A stretch of DNA of 28,736 nt from Bacteroidaceae bacterium (GCA_900770665.1 CAAGKZ010000089.1:1-28736); one strand, 5' to 3'; counted from the stretch's first letter, positions 17,601-27,900 are shown. Numbers and translations: made by a program. Notes: generated by a model from the letters alone, not told the origin.

Positions 17601-18014
17601 GACGGTACCGGCGCTATTGAGGCCGATGGCTTGAACTACTACCTGGTGGCAACAATTGGCAACATAAGAATTGCTGATGTTGACGGTGTGCAGGAGATTC
17701 ACAAGGTAGGTTACCTCATGGAGCCTATTGCAGAAGGCGATGACGAGTACGATGCGTCGTTGACACGTGAGAAACTTGTTACCGAAAGAAAAGTCGTTGG
17801 CGGTGTCTATAAAAACCTGGAGGTTCTTGTTACCGACGAAGGCTTTGGCGTTGAGGCTGTAACGGATAATAAGGGTAAGGTTCTGTCATATAAATATGCT
17901 ACTATAGAAAAGGATGGTTTCATTTATATGGTAAAATATAACAATGACGGTACAGTAAAGGAAGAAATCAAGGTTGGTGAGGCTGCTCCCGAAGAAGGTG
18001 GTGACAACAACTGA
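14679..18014 (+). CDS. Large fasciclin (FAS1) domain lipoprotein, four predicted repeats
   Basis: A 1111-residue lipoprotein (signal peptide, SLQSC with Cys29, followed by KDWLDD, an acidic export-type start like many SusD proteins), so probably displayed on the cell surface. I see four FAS1-like units by their paired landmarks, an early 'TxFVPxDxAF' strand and a closing 'NGxIYxLDxVLLPP' strand: about 46-290 (TLFVADDAAFERFF; NGYVYRLDELLLPP), 292-495 (AAMFVPCDDALYEYF; NNGVIYILNSVFGP), 500-715 (YTFIVPDDNHFVYY; SAIPTPPTRS) and 720-975 (YTVYVPTNDAIKEMY; SFSVMQPIDGVLL). A tail of about 135 residues ends in EEGGDNN. FAS1 domains serve adhesion and protein or carbohydrate contact; here the neighbouring SusC/SusD suggest a surface binding role, which is inference. 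SusC follows after 28 bases. Confidence 0.82.
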   Translation: MFRHRLTKFGLSSLVAMMMLFIGGSLQSCKDWLDDYPYDDPGDPEWLGASIYDFLKEGTANHTYSNFVAIIDSLGEREALAHTGSKTLFVADDAAFERFFNNGDNVWGVTSVGEMSTAQMKMILYGSMLDNAMLLDMLSSTGAQLNQEGTCLRRWSSSKVIDSIPLVDGNSMEYHEGWPTYNKYWTILRGSDRSGKMRLAMDGSRSMMVHFLGDYLRKNEVKASDIEFLFTKKGQVVKTFENGDAFIYGNKIVSSDVDAGSYSDDTLTITCKNGYVYRLDELLLPPSNMADELRKRPDTRIFSHLLDRFCVPEYNEELSKEFNAHYKTNDSVFTLRYFTDSYYTHALLTSTNSNPQTDERLAFDPGQNNYMASSSMAEDMAAMFVPCDDALYEYFANPDSAGYFLLARYAPDAQVSDVESLLSALDSVPEKNIAPFINNLMKPKFTDAVLSNFDRITDDASELMNIRGEHVDECVIANNGVIYILNSVFGPGKYQAVSAPTLVFDNMGVIRNVITQLRYDYYLLAMDANYTFIVPDDNHFVYYDPLTFTSEKPKAYSFHFNTLKPKANGALKFWANEYLCVPEKMEIIPGSKDNKESEYGVDTEGGWANSPNTFQANRFTDLMEYLIIVHDNADGIFSGNKYYMTKGYGTIKVDVSDPDNIKIYGGEQLERGTSVVVSSKNIQKNGTTYCTVPGQESDSTHLYSAIPTPPTRSVYENMKLQANSEFGDFYEFYNLCYPGEDYASSGDAGLLKKVFNITKSQALLDSAERYSIFFTNTQETSAYTKNTIPFFNIYHYTVYVPTNDAIKEMYELGLPTWAQVDSIATNGNTAKAASMLRSILNFAKYHFQDNSVYVDNSYINKSYTSAVINQKTNRFYELKLMSEGDTYTITDGLGNVRRVLTDGEENKDWNIMCRDNVYQSGGTGPSAVLNNYASSSFSVMQPIDGVLLNESMFGYDGRFKRFAKNGATVDTMYVDGTGAIEADGLNYYLVATIGNIRIADVDGVQEIHKVGYLMEPIAEGDDEYDASLTREKLVTERKVVGGVYKNLEVLVTDEGFGVEAVTDNKGKVLSYKYATIEKDGFIYMVKYNNDGTVKEEIKVGEAAPEEGGDNN

Positions 18015-18042
18015 TTGGTGACGTAGAAAAAACATAATAGCT

Positions 18043-21000
18043 ATGATAAAAATAAAGCATTTATTTCTGCTCGTGCTTTTCAGCCTGATAGGCGGTAGCG
18101 TATATGCGCAAAAGGGCGCGAGAATTTCGGGTACGATTACAAGTGATGCCGAAGGTCCGCTGATTATGGTGAACGTTACCGAGCGCGACCCCAGCAATCG
18201 TATCATTGAGGCTTGTGTGACAGACTTTGAGGGTAACTTCTCTATGGTTGTCAAGAATACAAGCAATGTTCTTGAGATTTCTTATGTGGGTTACAAGACC
18301 CAGCGTGTGGAAATCGGTAGTCGCACAGTCTTCAACATCAAGATGGTTGAGGACAATATGCTTGAGACTGTCGATGTCGTTGCCGAGCAGCGTACACGCA
18401 CCGGTGGTCTTGACATTCTTGAGCGAGAGATGACTCACGCTACACAGAAGATCAGTATGGAGGAAATGGACGGTCTTTCGTTCGCATCAGTCGATGAGGC
18501 TCTCCAGGGACAGATTGCCGGTCTTGACGTCGTGTTCAACTCTGGTGACGTAGGTTCCGGTACACAGATGCGTCTTCGTGGTAACTCAATGCTTGAGGGT
18601 GATGCTACACCGCTTATCGTTGTGGATGACAACATCTTCGAGGTTGACGAGGGTAAAGTAGAGGACGCTATTCAGAATGTGACAAACGAGAGCTTCGCCG
18701 AGCTTCTAATGATCAATACCGAGGATATTGCCGAAATTGAGGTGTTGAAGGATGCTGCGTCGTGTGCTGTTTGGGGTTCACGTGGTGCCAACGGTGTCAT
18801 CAAAATTAAGACAAAGCGTGGTAAGCGTGGTCCCACACGTGTCAACTTTACATACAAGTTCAAGGATAAATGGACAACAGACGGTTACAACCTGCTCAAT
18901 GGTGACGACTACACCATGCTTATTAAGCAGGCTCTCTTCAATGTGGACCAGGTTGGCAAGGATATTCCTGAACTTAACTATGACCAGACATTCCCTGAGT
19001 TCCAGAACTTCAATAACAACACCGATTGGGTAGATGCCGTTTCAAAGCATGGTTACAGAAACGAGTATAACCTCAACATCAGTGGTGGTGGTGAGAAGGC
19101 TACATTCCGTATCTCCGGCGGTTACTCAAATGAGAACGGTCAGGTGATTGGTCAGAATCTCAACAGCTTCAGCTCACGTCTGGCTCTTGACTACTATGTA
19201 TCAGCACGTATCAAGGTTATTGCCGACTTCGCATTCTCATACACAAAGCAAAGACGTAATACAATGGATTTGCTCTACCAGTCTTTGCTTATGATGCCTA
19301 ACATGAGTATCTACAATCAGGATTCGCTCGGTAACAATACCGACCAGTACTATGCTATGCTCAAATATGCAAATGCTAACCAGTTGCAGAGTGCGATGCA
19401 GGGCCGTAAGAACCCACTTGCTGTAGGTGACTTGGCGCAATATAACACAGAGAATTATAGTATTAACCCACAGATTACTTTTGAGTATAACCTGCTTGGT
19501 CTTGAGGATGACGAGACACAACTCAAGTACCGTGGTATGGTGAACCTGAATGCTTCAACCTATTCTGCCAGCGTGTTTACACCAGCGGCCCTTTCAACAG
19601 AGGATTGGACTAATCCTGAAAAGAACAACTCACAGTCCGATGACAGCAAGAGCCTTGGTTTTACCACACGTCATCAGTTCATTCTTACTCCATATCTTGG
19701 AAACAGTGACCACTATATGACAATGAACGCACAGTTTGAGTTGTCGACAGGTATGGGTAACTCACAGAACTCTGCCGCAGTTGGTTTGCCAACCGGTAAT
19801 ATCAGCAGTTCTACAATCGGTGCAAAGTTGGACCGTGCGGGTACAAGCAAATGGGAAAGCCGCAATGTCAGCTTTGTGTTCGATGCCCACTACTCATATA
19901 AATCAAAATACTCTTTGCGTTTGGCTGTCCGTGGTGAGGGTAATACCGCAATGGGTGACGACAGAAAATGGGCTGCTTATCCATCAATTTCTGCCCGTTG
20001 GAACATCATCGACGAGTCTTGGATGGAATGGGCAAAACCATATTTGAGCATGTTGTCTTTGCGTCCCGGTTTCGGTATGGACGGTCATGCCCCCGGTTCT
20101 AATGCTACATTCAACAGCTACTCAGACTACAAATACAACAGTAATACCCTCAATTATTTGGGAATGGCCGGTTTCCAGATGGACGGTATCCGTTTGACCG
20201 ACCTTCGCCGTTCCGACAAACGTGAGTGGAACATAGGTTCCGACTTCGGTTTCTTCGATGGTTTGCTTACCGGTGCATTCAACTACTATGACGGAACAAC
20301 ATACGACAATATTATCCATGGCTATCGTTTGCCATCAACAACAGGTTATCCTTCATTGGCTTATAAGAACTCCGGTACTGTGAGAAACTATGGTTGGGAG
20401 CTCAATATGAACCTTAACAACATAAAGTTGGCAAAGGATTTCTCAATGTCAATGTTCTTTAACATCGGTAATAACTTCAACGAAATTATTGAGCTCGAAG
20501 AGGCTTACCTTGAGGAGAGAAACGGTAAGTATGAGACACCTTCAAATACTGCATACCTTACACGTATTCAGATTGGTAACCCAAGTGGTGCCATCTATGG
20601 TTTCCGCTATAAGGGTGTATACCGTTACAGCTACAAGAATTGGGAGAAGGCTCTTGCTGAAGAGGAGGCCGGACGTGATGGAACATGTCCAATCGTTCGC
20701 GATGCCGAGGGTAATGTCGTATATGAGGCAAACGGTAAACCAAAAGAACTTGTTCTCTTCTACGATACAGAAACCGGCAAACCATATAACGACTACCATT
20801 TCAAGGGTGGTGATGCCATCTATGAAGATGTTAACAAGGACGGTACAATCAACCAGTTGGATATAGTTTACTTGGGTAACTCCAATCCTGCAGCCCAGGG
20901 TGGTTTCGGTTTGACATTCCGTTATAAGAAATGGTCACTCAGAACATCATTCACATATCGTTGGAATGTTGATGTTGTGAACAGCTCACGTATGGCATTT

Positions 21001-21381
21001 GAGAACATGTCATCATTCGACAACCAGAGTGTTGCAGTTAACTGGCGTTGGCGTAAGGAGGGTGATATCACCGAAATTCCTCGTGCCGTAAACGGTAGTT
21101 CAACAGCGTTCAACTATTTGGGTAGTGACCGTTATGTAGAGGATGCATCATATGTGCGTTTCTCATATCTGCAGTTGTCATACTCACTTGATGCTGCTTT
21201 GTTGAAGAAGATCGGACTCAAGAGTCTGAACATCTACGCTTCGGCCGACAACTTGTGGTGCTGGACAAAGTATACAGGTCTTAACCCCGAGGTTGCAAAC
21301 AATGGTGAGGGTATTGCCTATGACGGTTCAAAGACACCTCGTCCACGCTCGTATACACTTTCATTGTCACTTGGTTTCTAA
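18043..21381 (+). CDS. SusC/RagA-type TonB-dependent outer-membrane transporter (first)
   Basis: A 1112-residue SusC-like porin: signal peptide ending VYAQ (about 1-22), a carboxypeptidase-D regulatory-like domain (about 25-110: ARISGTITSDAEGPLIMVNV, SYVGYKTQRVEI), then the plug (MRLRGNSMLEGDATPLIVVDD about 175-197 and IEVLKDAASCAVWGSRGANG about 231-250) and a C-terminal 22-strand-type barrel ending in LSLSLGF with the usual terminal Phe. The family moves large ligands through the outer membrane using TonB energy and a SusD lid. It begins 28 bases after the FAS1 gene; the SusD partner starts 12 bases after its stop. The ligand cannot be told from sequence. Confidence 0.96.
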   Translation: MIKIKHLFLLVLFSLIGGSVYAQKGARISGTITSDAEGPLIMVNVTERDPSNRIIEACVTDFEGNFSMVVKNTSNVLEISYVGYKTQRVEIGSRTVFNIKMVEDNMLETVDVVAEQRTRTGGLDILEREMTHATQKISMEEMDGLSFASVDEALQGQIAGLDVVFNSGDVGSGTQMRLRGNSMLEGDATPLIVVDDNIFEVDEGKVEDAIQNVTNESFAELLMINTEDIAEIEVLKDAASCAVWGSRGANGVIKIKTKRGKRGPTRVNFTYKFKDKWTTDGYNLLNGDDYTMLIKQALFNVDQVGKDIPELNYDQTFPEFQNFNNNTDWVDAVSKHGYRNEYNLNISGGGEKATFRISGGYSNENGQVIGQNLNSFSSRLALDYYVSARIKVIADFAFSYTKQRRNTMDLLYQSLLMMPNMSIYNQDSLGNNTDQYYAMLKYANANQLQSAMQGRKNPLAVGDLAQYNTENYSINPQITFEYNLLGLEDDETQLKYRGMVNLNASTYSASVFTPAALSTEDWTNPEKNNSQSDDSKSLGFTTRHQFILTPYLGNSDHYMTMNAQFELSTGMGNSQNSAAVGLPTGNISSSTIGAKLDRAGTSKWESRNVSFVFDAHYSYKSKYSLRLAVRGEGNTAMGDDRKWAAYPSISARWNIIDESWMEWAKPYLSMLSLRPGFGMDGHAPGSNATFNSYSDYKYNSNTLNYLGMAGFQMDGIRLTDLRRSDKREWNIGSDFGFFDGLLTGAFNYYDGTTYDNIIHGYRLPSTTGYPSLAYKNSGTVRNYGWELNMNLNNIKLAKDFSMSMFFNIGNNFNEIIELEEAYLEERNGKYETPSNTAYLTRIQIGNPSGAIYGFRYKGVYRYSYKNWEKALAEEEAGRDGTCPIVRDAEGNVVYEANGKPKELVLFYDTETGKPYNDYHFKGGDAIYEDVNKDGTINQLDIVYLGNSNPAAQGGFGLTFRYKKWSLRTSFTYRWNVDVVNSSRMAFENMSSFDNQSVAVNWRWRKEGDITEIPRAVNGSSTAFNYLGSDRYVEDASYVRFSYLQLSYSLDAALLKKIGLKSLNIYASADNLWCWTKYTGLNPEVANNGEGIAYDGSKTPRPRSYTLSLSLGF

Positions 21382-21393
21382 AAGTTTACGAAT

Positions 21394-23139
21394 ATGAAAA
21401 TAGTATCTAGAATATATAGAAAAACGGTTCTTGCAACAGTGGTTGCTTTCGGCGCATTGATGAGTTCATGTACCGACTACTTGACAATCATCCCTGCCGA
21501 TAAGGTTGTCGAGGAGAACTTTTGGCAGACAAAGGACCAGGTTAATGGTATGCTCGCGACAAGTTATCTGAAACTGCTCAGTTCAGACGCTGTGTCAAAG
21601 GCTATTATCTGGGGAGAACTGCGCTCCGAGAATATGACATATCAGCCAAGTTATACAACTGATATTAAGAATATTGTCGAGGCTAATATTACAGACGAGA
21701 ACCAATTCTGTCGTTGGGGTATCTTCTACGAGGCCATCAATTATGCCAACCTCGTGCTTGAAAGTGCACCTCAGGTAGTAGAGCGTGACCCGGACTTTAC
21801 AGAGGGTGACCTGAATGTTGTTATGGGTGAGATGTATGCAATGCGTGCTCTTTGCCACTTCTACGTTCTCCGTACATTCCGTGACATTCCATTGGCTATG
21901 AAGTCTGCAAAGAATGACGCTGAGATTCCTGAGTACAAGCAGGTGCATCCTCTTGAGGCTTTGGATATCATTATGGAAGACTTGAACCGTGCCGAGCAAC
22001 TTGTAATGAAGTCGGGCGCCTTCTCAACTCCCGAGCAGAACTATGGTCGCATAACCCTGAATGCAGTATTGGCAATCAAGGCCGATGTGAACTTGTGGCG
22101 TGCAGCATTTGCGACATACTACCAGGGTACCGAGTATAATCTGGTACACTCTGATGGTTCTGTATATGTGCAGCCCGGTTTGGCTCAGGCTTACTATGAC
22201 GAGTGCGTGCAGAATTGTCGTACTGTCATCGCCAATATGGACAAGGCTCTTGATGAAGAGAATAAGGGCAAACCGGTAGAGAAGTTTGAATACAACCTTA
22301 TACAGAACGAAGGTGATGTCAAGGACAAGGACAACGCTCATATCAGTACAGCCTATGATGCAATCTTTGGAGCGAAAAACTCTAATGAGTCAATCTTTGA
22401 GTTGCAGGTTCAGGGTACCAATGTTACAAACGGATTTGCAAAGGGCGTGTTCAATGTATATGGTTCCGAGGGTAACCCAGGTTATGTGGTGGTTCCTCAG
22501 AATTTTGTCAGCGGCAATTATACCGAGGATGACCTTCGTGCATACTCTTTCACCAACCTTAAGGCATTCAATCAGAATTCTACGGGTAACCAGAATATCT
22601 GCATTGCAAAATATTCAGCAAAGAGTGCTCCAGCCGCCAACTATCGCAAGTCGGATAACTGGGATGCCAACTGGATTGTCTACAGACGTACCGATGTGCT
22701 CCTGATGATGGCCGAGGCTATGGTAACACGTGAAAATGCGGCTGAGGCTGATTTCAGAGAGGCTTTCAACATTGTAAAGGCTATTAATTACCGTTCAAGA
22801 ATCGATACTCTGAATATGGATTTGCGTCCTTGGAAGGTTGAGAACTATCTGACAAGAGAATCATCAATGGATTTGGTGCGCAAGGAGCGTCTGCTTGAGC
22901 TCTCATTTGAGGGAAAGCGTTGGTTTGACCTTGTGCGCGTGGCATTGAGAGATGGAAAAACAGATAAAATCAAGTTTGTTGCTGACAAGTTGGATGATGT
23001 GGGCGCTGTGGTAAAGACCAAGATGTCTACTATTGACGGTTTGTTCTTGCCAATTCACATTGATGAGTTGCGCTATAACAAGAACCTCAAGCAGAACCCT
23101 GCATACGATAAGGAGGATTCAACAACAGAAATGAATTGA
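21394..23139 (+). CDS. SusD/RagB-type surface lipoprotein (first)
   Basis: A 581-residue SusD homologue, the ligand-binding lid of the SusC channel. The lipobox MSSC (Cys26) is followed by TDYLTIIPADKVVEENFW, the usual SusD opening. Further family motifs: WGIFYEAINYANLVLE (about 110-125), MRALCHFYVLRTFRDIPL (about 150-167), and near the C-terminus YRRTDVLLMMAEAM, LVRKERLLELSFEGKRWFDLVR and an end with LKQNPAYD. Length is within the family range. Starts 12 bases after the first SusC, forming the standard pair. Confidence 0.96.
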   Translation: MKIVSRIYRKTVLATVVAFGALMSSCTDYLTIIPADKVVEENFWQTKDQVNGMLATSYLKLLSSDAVSKAIIWGELRSENMTYQPSYTTDIKNIVEANITDENQFCRWGIFYEAINYANLVLESAPQVVERDPDFTEGDLNVVMGEMYAMRALCHFYVLRTFRDIPLAMKSAKNDAEIPEYKQVHPLEALDIIMEDLNRAEQLVMKSGAFSTPEQNYGRITLNAVLAIKADVNLWRAAFATYYQGTEYNLVHSDGSVYVQPGLAQAYYDECVQNCRTVIANMDKALDEENKGKPVEKFEYNLIQNEGDVKDKDNAHISTAYDAIFGAKNSNESIFELQVQGTNVTNGFAKGVFNVYGSEGNPGYVVVPQNFVSGNYTEDDLRAYSFTNLKAFNQNSTGNQNICIAKYSAKSAPAANYRKSDNWDANWIVYRRTDVLLMMAEAMVTRENAAEADFREAFNIVKAINYRSRIDTLNMDLRPWKVENYLTRESSMDLVRKERLLELSFEGKRWFDLVRVALRDGKTDKIKFVADKLDDVGAVVKTKMSTIDGLFLPIHIDELRYNKNLKQNPAYDKEDSTTEMN

Positions 23140-23163
23140 TATAACTAAAGAGGATTTTATAAG

Positions 23164-23207
23164 AGAGAACGCAGTGGGTGATGATAGAGAGGAATTGAGC
23201 GTTCTCT
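23164..23207 (+). promoter_or_regulatory. Intergenic hairpin between the two triads
   Basis: In the 96-base gap between SusD (stop 23139) and the second FAS1 gene (ATG 23236), AGAGAACGC (23164-23172) and GCGTTCTCT (23199-23207) form a 9-bp perfect stem around a 26-base loop. There is no T-tract, so it is unlikely to be a full terminator; it may stabilise or process the mRNA and set different levels for the two halves of the operon. No -7 promoter match was found in this gap. Confidence 0.45.
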
Positions 23208-23235
23208 GAATAGAAAACAAAAACATATACATAAT

Positions 23236-24984
23236 ATGAATAAGATTTTTAGACATAAAATTCTTGCCGGAGCAATGCTGCTTGGTTTTATGCTTGCAGG
23301 TTCTTCTTGTGAGGATAAAGTGGGTATCAATGTTACCCCCGAGGTCCCATTTGCCGACAAGACATTATATGAGGTTATTTTGGGTGACCCTGAGTTGTCC
23401 GACTTCGTAGAGATTGTTAATGCTTGTGGTTCTGAGTGTGCCGATTCATTGTTCAATCAGTCAAGGGTGTACACTGTGTGGGCTCCTGTAAACCCAATAC
23501 CAAACAAGGATTCTATAATTGCCGAAACTGCTGCCGGTAATCGTGATATTGTATTCCGTTCATTTGTGGAGGCACACATCGCCAACCATCTTGTTCAAGC
23601 AAATGGAACCTTGGACAGCGATAATACCGTATTGCTCTTGAATAACAAAGTGGCTATCTTCACCGGAGACTACAAGAGTGGTTACACTTTCTCTGGTGTT
23701 CAATTGGATCCCAGTAATACGAATGTTCGTGTAAAGAATGGTCTGCTTCACAAGATTGCATCTCCATCGGAATACAAGTATAGTATTTGGGAGTACATGA
23801 AGATTGCCAAGGGTGAGAATTGGAGCATTGACTCAGTTTCCAAGTACTTGTATCATTATAACCTGACTGAGTTCAATGAGGGTCAGAGTATCAAGGGACC
23901 GGTTGTGAATGGTGAGCAGACATTCCTTGATTCTGTTTTCACAACAACCAATATGTGGCTTGATACATGGAATGGCGTAGGTTTGCTCAATTCCGAGGAT
24001 TCAACATATACTGTTTATGTCCCCACCAATGAGTTGTGGGAGAAGATGGTTACAAAGGCCGAGGCTCATTTTAATTACGATTACTCTTCGCCAAACATGA
24101 CAGAGGCTTTGAAAGTAGAGCGTGACTCTTTGCGCAGATACTATGCACGTCTTCACAACCTCAAGTATATGACTTATAGTGAAAATGAGCAGAAGCATGT
24201 TGAAAGCAGCGACTCGGCAATGCCTGCTTATCGTGGTAGTAAGCGCGTACTTTTTGCTAAGGCCGATCTTGAGAAGAATGTGATTTTTGAGAAAGAACTC
24301 TCTAATGGAACTTTCAAGGTTGTCAATGCAATGCCTTACAAACAGACCGACTTGTGGCACGATACAATTTTCCTTGAGGGAGAGAACGAGAGTATGTGGG
24401 ATGAGTCAACAAGCAAACTTACCGAAGTTGAGGCGCTTACCGCATACAAGAGCCAGCTCAACAAGGTGGATTCTACACTTCATGATGTAGAGGTATCCGG
24501 TAGTGCTTATTTCAACTATCCAAGAGAGAGTGGTGTGGCTAAAGCAACTTTCAAGATTCCAAAGGTTCTCTCGGCAAAGTATCAGGTAGCTATCGTATTT
24601 GTTCCAAAGAACATTACAAATGAGTTGGCCGATACTGCTACCATGTATCCTAACAAGTACAAGTTCACCATCAAACAGAAACCGGGTAATTCTCCTGCCA
24701 AGACTCTTTTCAGTACAAAGACTAAAGGTGAGTTCTATACCAATAAGTTTGGACTCGACACCGTGTATCTTACTGTCGATGGTAAGAGAGACGGAGAAAG
24801 AGCTGTTTTGGAGTTCCCGTACTCTGAGTTCTACAATGGTACTGCAGCAAAGGATTACAACGTGTCACTTGAAATCGCATCTGTAGCTGCTACGAATGCC
24901 GAGAAGAAAGACAGTATATTCTATGACACATCTATCCGTGTAGACAAGATTATATTTATACCGGTACTCGATTCTGAAGAATAG
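23236..24984 (+). CDS. Fasciclin (FAS1) domain lipoprotein, two predicted repeats
   Basis: A 582-residue lipoprotein with lipobox GSSC (Cys25) followed by EDK. Two FAS1-like units are visible: about 40-175 (TLYEVILGDPELSDFVEIVN, SRVYTVWAPVN, ending VKNGLLHKIASP) and about 180-385 (YSIWEYMKIA, STYTVYVPTNELWEKM, ending LSNGTFKVVNAMPYKQ). The last 200 residues lack FAS1 landmarks and look beta-rich, perhaps a separate binding domain. It is about half the size of the FAS1 lipoprotein at 14679 and stands in the same place before a SusC gene, which begins only 5 bases later. Likely surface-exposed and partnered with the second SusC/SusD; its ligand is unknown. Confidence 0.8.
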   Translation: MNKIFRHKILAGAMLLGFMLAGSSCEDKVGINVTPEVPFADKTLYEVILGDPELSDFVEIVNACGSECADSLFNQSRVYTVWAPVNPIPNKDSIIAETAAGNRDIVFRSFVEAHIANHLVQANGTLDSDNTVLLLNNKVAIFTGDYKSGYTFSGVQLDPSNTNVRVKNGLLHKIASPSEYKYSIWEYMKIAKGENWSIDSVSKYLYHYNLTEFNEGQSIKGPVVNGEQTFLDSVFTTTNMWLDTWNGVGLLNSEDSTYTVYVPTNELWEKMVTKAEAHFNYDYSSPNMTEALKVERDSLRRYYARLHNLKYMTYSENEQKHVESSDSAMPAYRGSKRVLFAKADLEKNVIFEKELSNGTFKVVNAMPYKQTDLWHDTIFLEGENESMWDESTSKLTEVEALTAYKSQLNKVDSTLHDVEVSGSAYFNYPRESGVAKATFKIPKVLSAKYQVAIVFVPKNITNELADTATMYPNKYKFTIKQKPGNSPAKTLFSTKTKGEFYTNKFGLDTVYLTVDGKRDGERAVLEFPYSEFYNGTAAKDYNVSLEIASVAATNAEKKDSIFYDTSIRVDKIIFIPVLDSEE

Positions 24985-24989
24985 TTTGT

Positions 24990-27900
24990 ATGACGAAAAA
25001 AAGAAAATCAACTATGTATATGCGACAATTAATGCAATTATCAGTGGCATTGATGCTTTTGATGCCATCGGCTGCTCTTGCATCGGGAACGGTGACAGAG
25101 AGCACTGTAGCAGACGATTCTGTTAGGGTCGAGAAAAAAAGTTCTGTTGCAGATGTGCGCACCGTGACCGGTACTGTTTACGATGCAGCTACCAACCAGC
25201 CAATGGCCGGTGTACGTGTGCAGGCAACGGGTCACAAGAGGGTTACAACAATGACCGATGCAGAGGGTAAGTATAAATTGAACATACCTTCGTATGTCAC
25301 CCTTATAACTTTCTCAACACCGGACTATCTGCTAGTACAGAAACCTGTGGGTAAGAAGGATATTATAAACGTACGTCTTTATTCTGACCAGTTTGAGGAT
25401 AATTATAGTGATGAAATCGTCATCACTGCCGAGAATGGTTTTGATGAAGATATAAGCACTGCTTTGAGTGTTGATGCCGATATCCAGAACAAGCTCGGTG
25501 CCGATGTACGTACCGTGAACCGTTCCGGTACCCTCGGTATTGGTGCAGTGATGTATATCCGCGGTATCAATACGCTCAATGCCAACACACAGCCATTGGT
25601 TGTAGTTGACGGTGTGATCTGGGACCTCCAGGAGAATAACGAGACAATCCACATGGGTGCTTATAACAATATCTTGTCGGCCATCGATGTCAATGATATA
25701 CGTGATGTCAAGGTTATCAAGAACGGTGCGGCAATCTATGGTGCACGTGCGGCAAACGGTGTCATCATCATCAATACCAAACGTGGTGAGAGCATGGCTA
25801 CCCGCATTACTGCCAACATCTTTGCGAATGTTGCGCTCCAGCCACAGACCCCAAGCATGCTTTCAAGCGAGGATTACCGCCTTTATGCCAATGACCTCAT
25901 TGGAACAATGAATGTGAGTCCTAACCGCAATATTCCGTTCTTGCGTTCAGACAAGCCTGTATACGACGCAAATGGTAAATTGACAAGTGGTTTTATCTAC
26001 TATGATAAATACCACAACAATACCGATTGGACCGATATCGTGTATCGTGAGGCTATTACACAAAACTACAAGGTCAACGTTGAGGGTGGTGATGAGGTTG
26101 CCATGTACAACTTCTCATTCGGTTACACAATGGGTAACTCTCCAATCAAGGGTAATGACTTTGACCGTCTTAACATACGCTTGAATTCAGACATTCTCCT
26201 TGCCGACAACTTCGATACACGTATCGATATCTCATATTCTCGTGTAGGCCGTGAGTTGCTCGACGATGGTATGCGTGAAGACCAGTCAGCCTTCCCGTTG
26301 ACTTCACTCGGTGCTCTTGCCGATGTAAAGTCTCCATTCCTCAGCCCTTACCGTTATGCCACAACAGGTGAGTTGAGTGCCATTATCGATGTTGCCGACG
26401 ACTTTGCTTTCGATGTTACAAAGGCGGCCGGCGTTGCACATCCCAACAACTCGTTGTATAACCCTCTGACAATTCTTACCAAGGCGTCTGATCCTCACAA
26501 GAATGAATTGGAGTATACAAATATGGGTATCACCGTTGCTCCTGAATACAGATTGGGCGATTTTACATTCTCTGAGACCTTCAATTACTCTCTGTATCGT
26601 GTGAGTGAGAAGTACTTCTTGCCATACCCTACAGCTGCCGACGATAAAACACGTCACTTCTATGTCAGTTCACTCAATGGTACCATCGGTAACTATATAG
26701 GTTCTTTCTTTGGTAAGGAGGCAGCTCTTTCAAGTGATACACGTGTTGCTTGGAGCAAGGTGCTCGGTGCTCATAATGTTGACGTTTTCGGTGGATTCCG
26801 ATATACAAACTTCAACTTTGACTCAAATGCCATTAGCGGTGCAAACTCTGGTGCCGATACAAGTTTCAATGTGAGCAACTCACTTGACCACATAACAAGT
26901 GAGGGTCCCAAGAATGTATGGTCAAATATGTCATGGTACCTGTCGGCCGACTATGCTTACAAGACACGTTACTTCCTGCAGTTGGCTGCATCGCTTGAAG
27001 CTTCTTCACGCTTCGGTGGCAAGGCCGAGAATGCTTTGAAGATGTGTGGTGTTGCATGGGGTTTCTTCCCGTCGGCGCAGGCTGCATGGATTGTTTCATC
27101 TGAGCCCTGGTTCAATGTGAAACCAATAGACATGCTCAAGTTGCGTGCCGGTTTTGATATTACAGGTAACGATGCTATCGACTACCTTGCAGCGCGCAGT
27201 TATCTGCAGTCTGTCAAGTTCTATGACCAGTCGATGGGTCTGCAGCTAGGTAACGTAGAGAACGACGGTGTAAAATGGGAAAGCACTGCCCGCTTCAATG
27301 TCGGCTTGGATGCTATGCTCTTTGAGAACCGTCTGGCTCTCTCATTCGATTGGTATGCGTCAAAGACCAAGGATCTCCTTGTTCAGAAACAGTATCAGTT
27401 TGTAACCGGTATGGACAAATACTGGGCAAATGGCGGTGAACTCTCCAACATGGGTCTTGAGGCAACACTCAATGCTAAGCTCATCAATGAAAAGAACTTC
27501 AAGTGGGAACTTGGTGCTTCAATAGGTCACTATAAGAACGAGGTGACAGCACTTGATGAGGAACTTGCTCCTATAGCAGTTTATGGTGGCGAGGTTGTTA
27601 CAAAGGTCGGTCAGCCAATCGGTGCATTCTGGGGTTATAAGACCGACGGTGTCATCTGCTCAAGCGAGGATGCCGAAAATTTGAATAAGGCTCAGCAAGA
27701 TGCTACAGGCAAACCTCTAGATTTTAAAGCAGGAGATATGAATTTTGTCAATGTTAATGGTGACAAGGCGGTCTACAATGGCGAGGAGTATAATCTCATT
27801 GACGACAAGGATAAGACCATTATCGGTAATCCCAACCCCGACATCTATGGTAACCTCTTTACAAGACTCTCTTACAAAGGCCTATCACTCGATGTCAACT

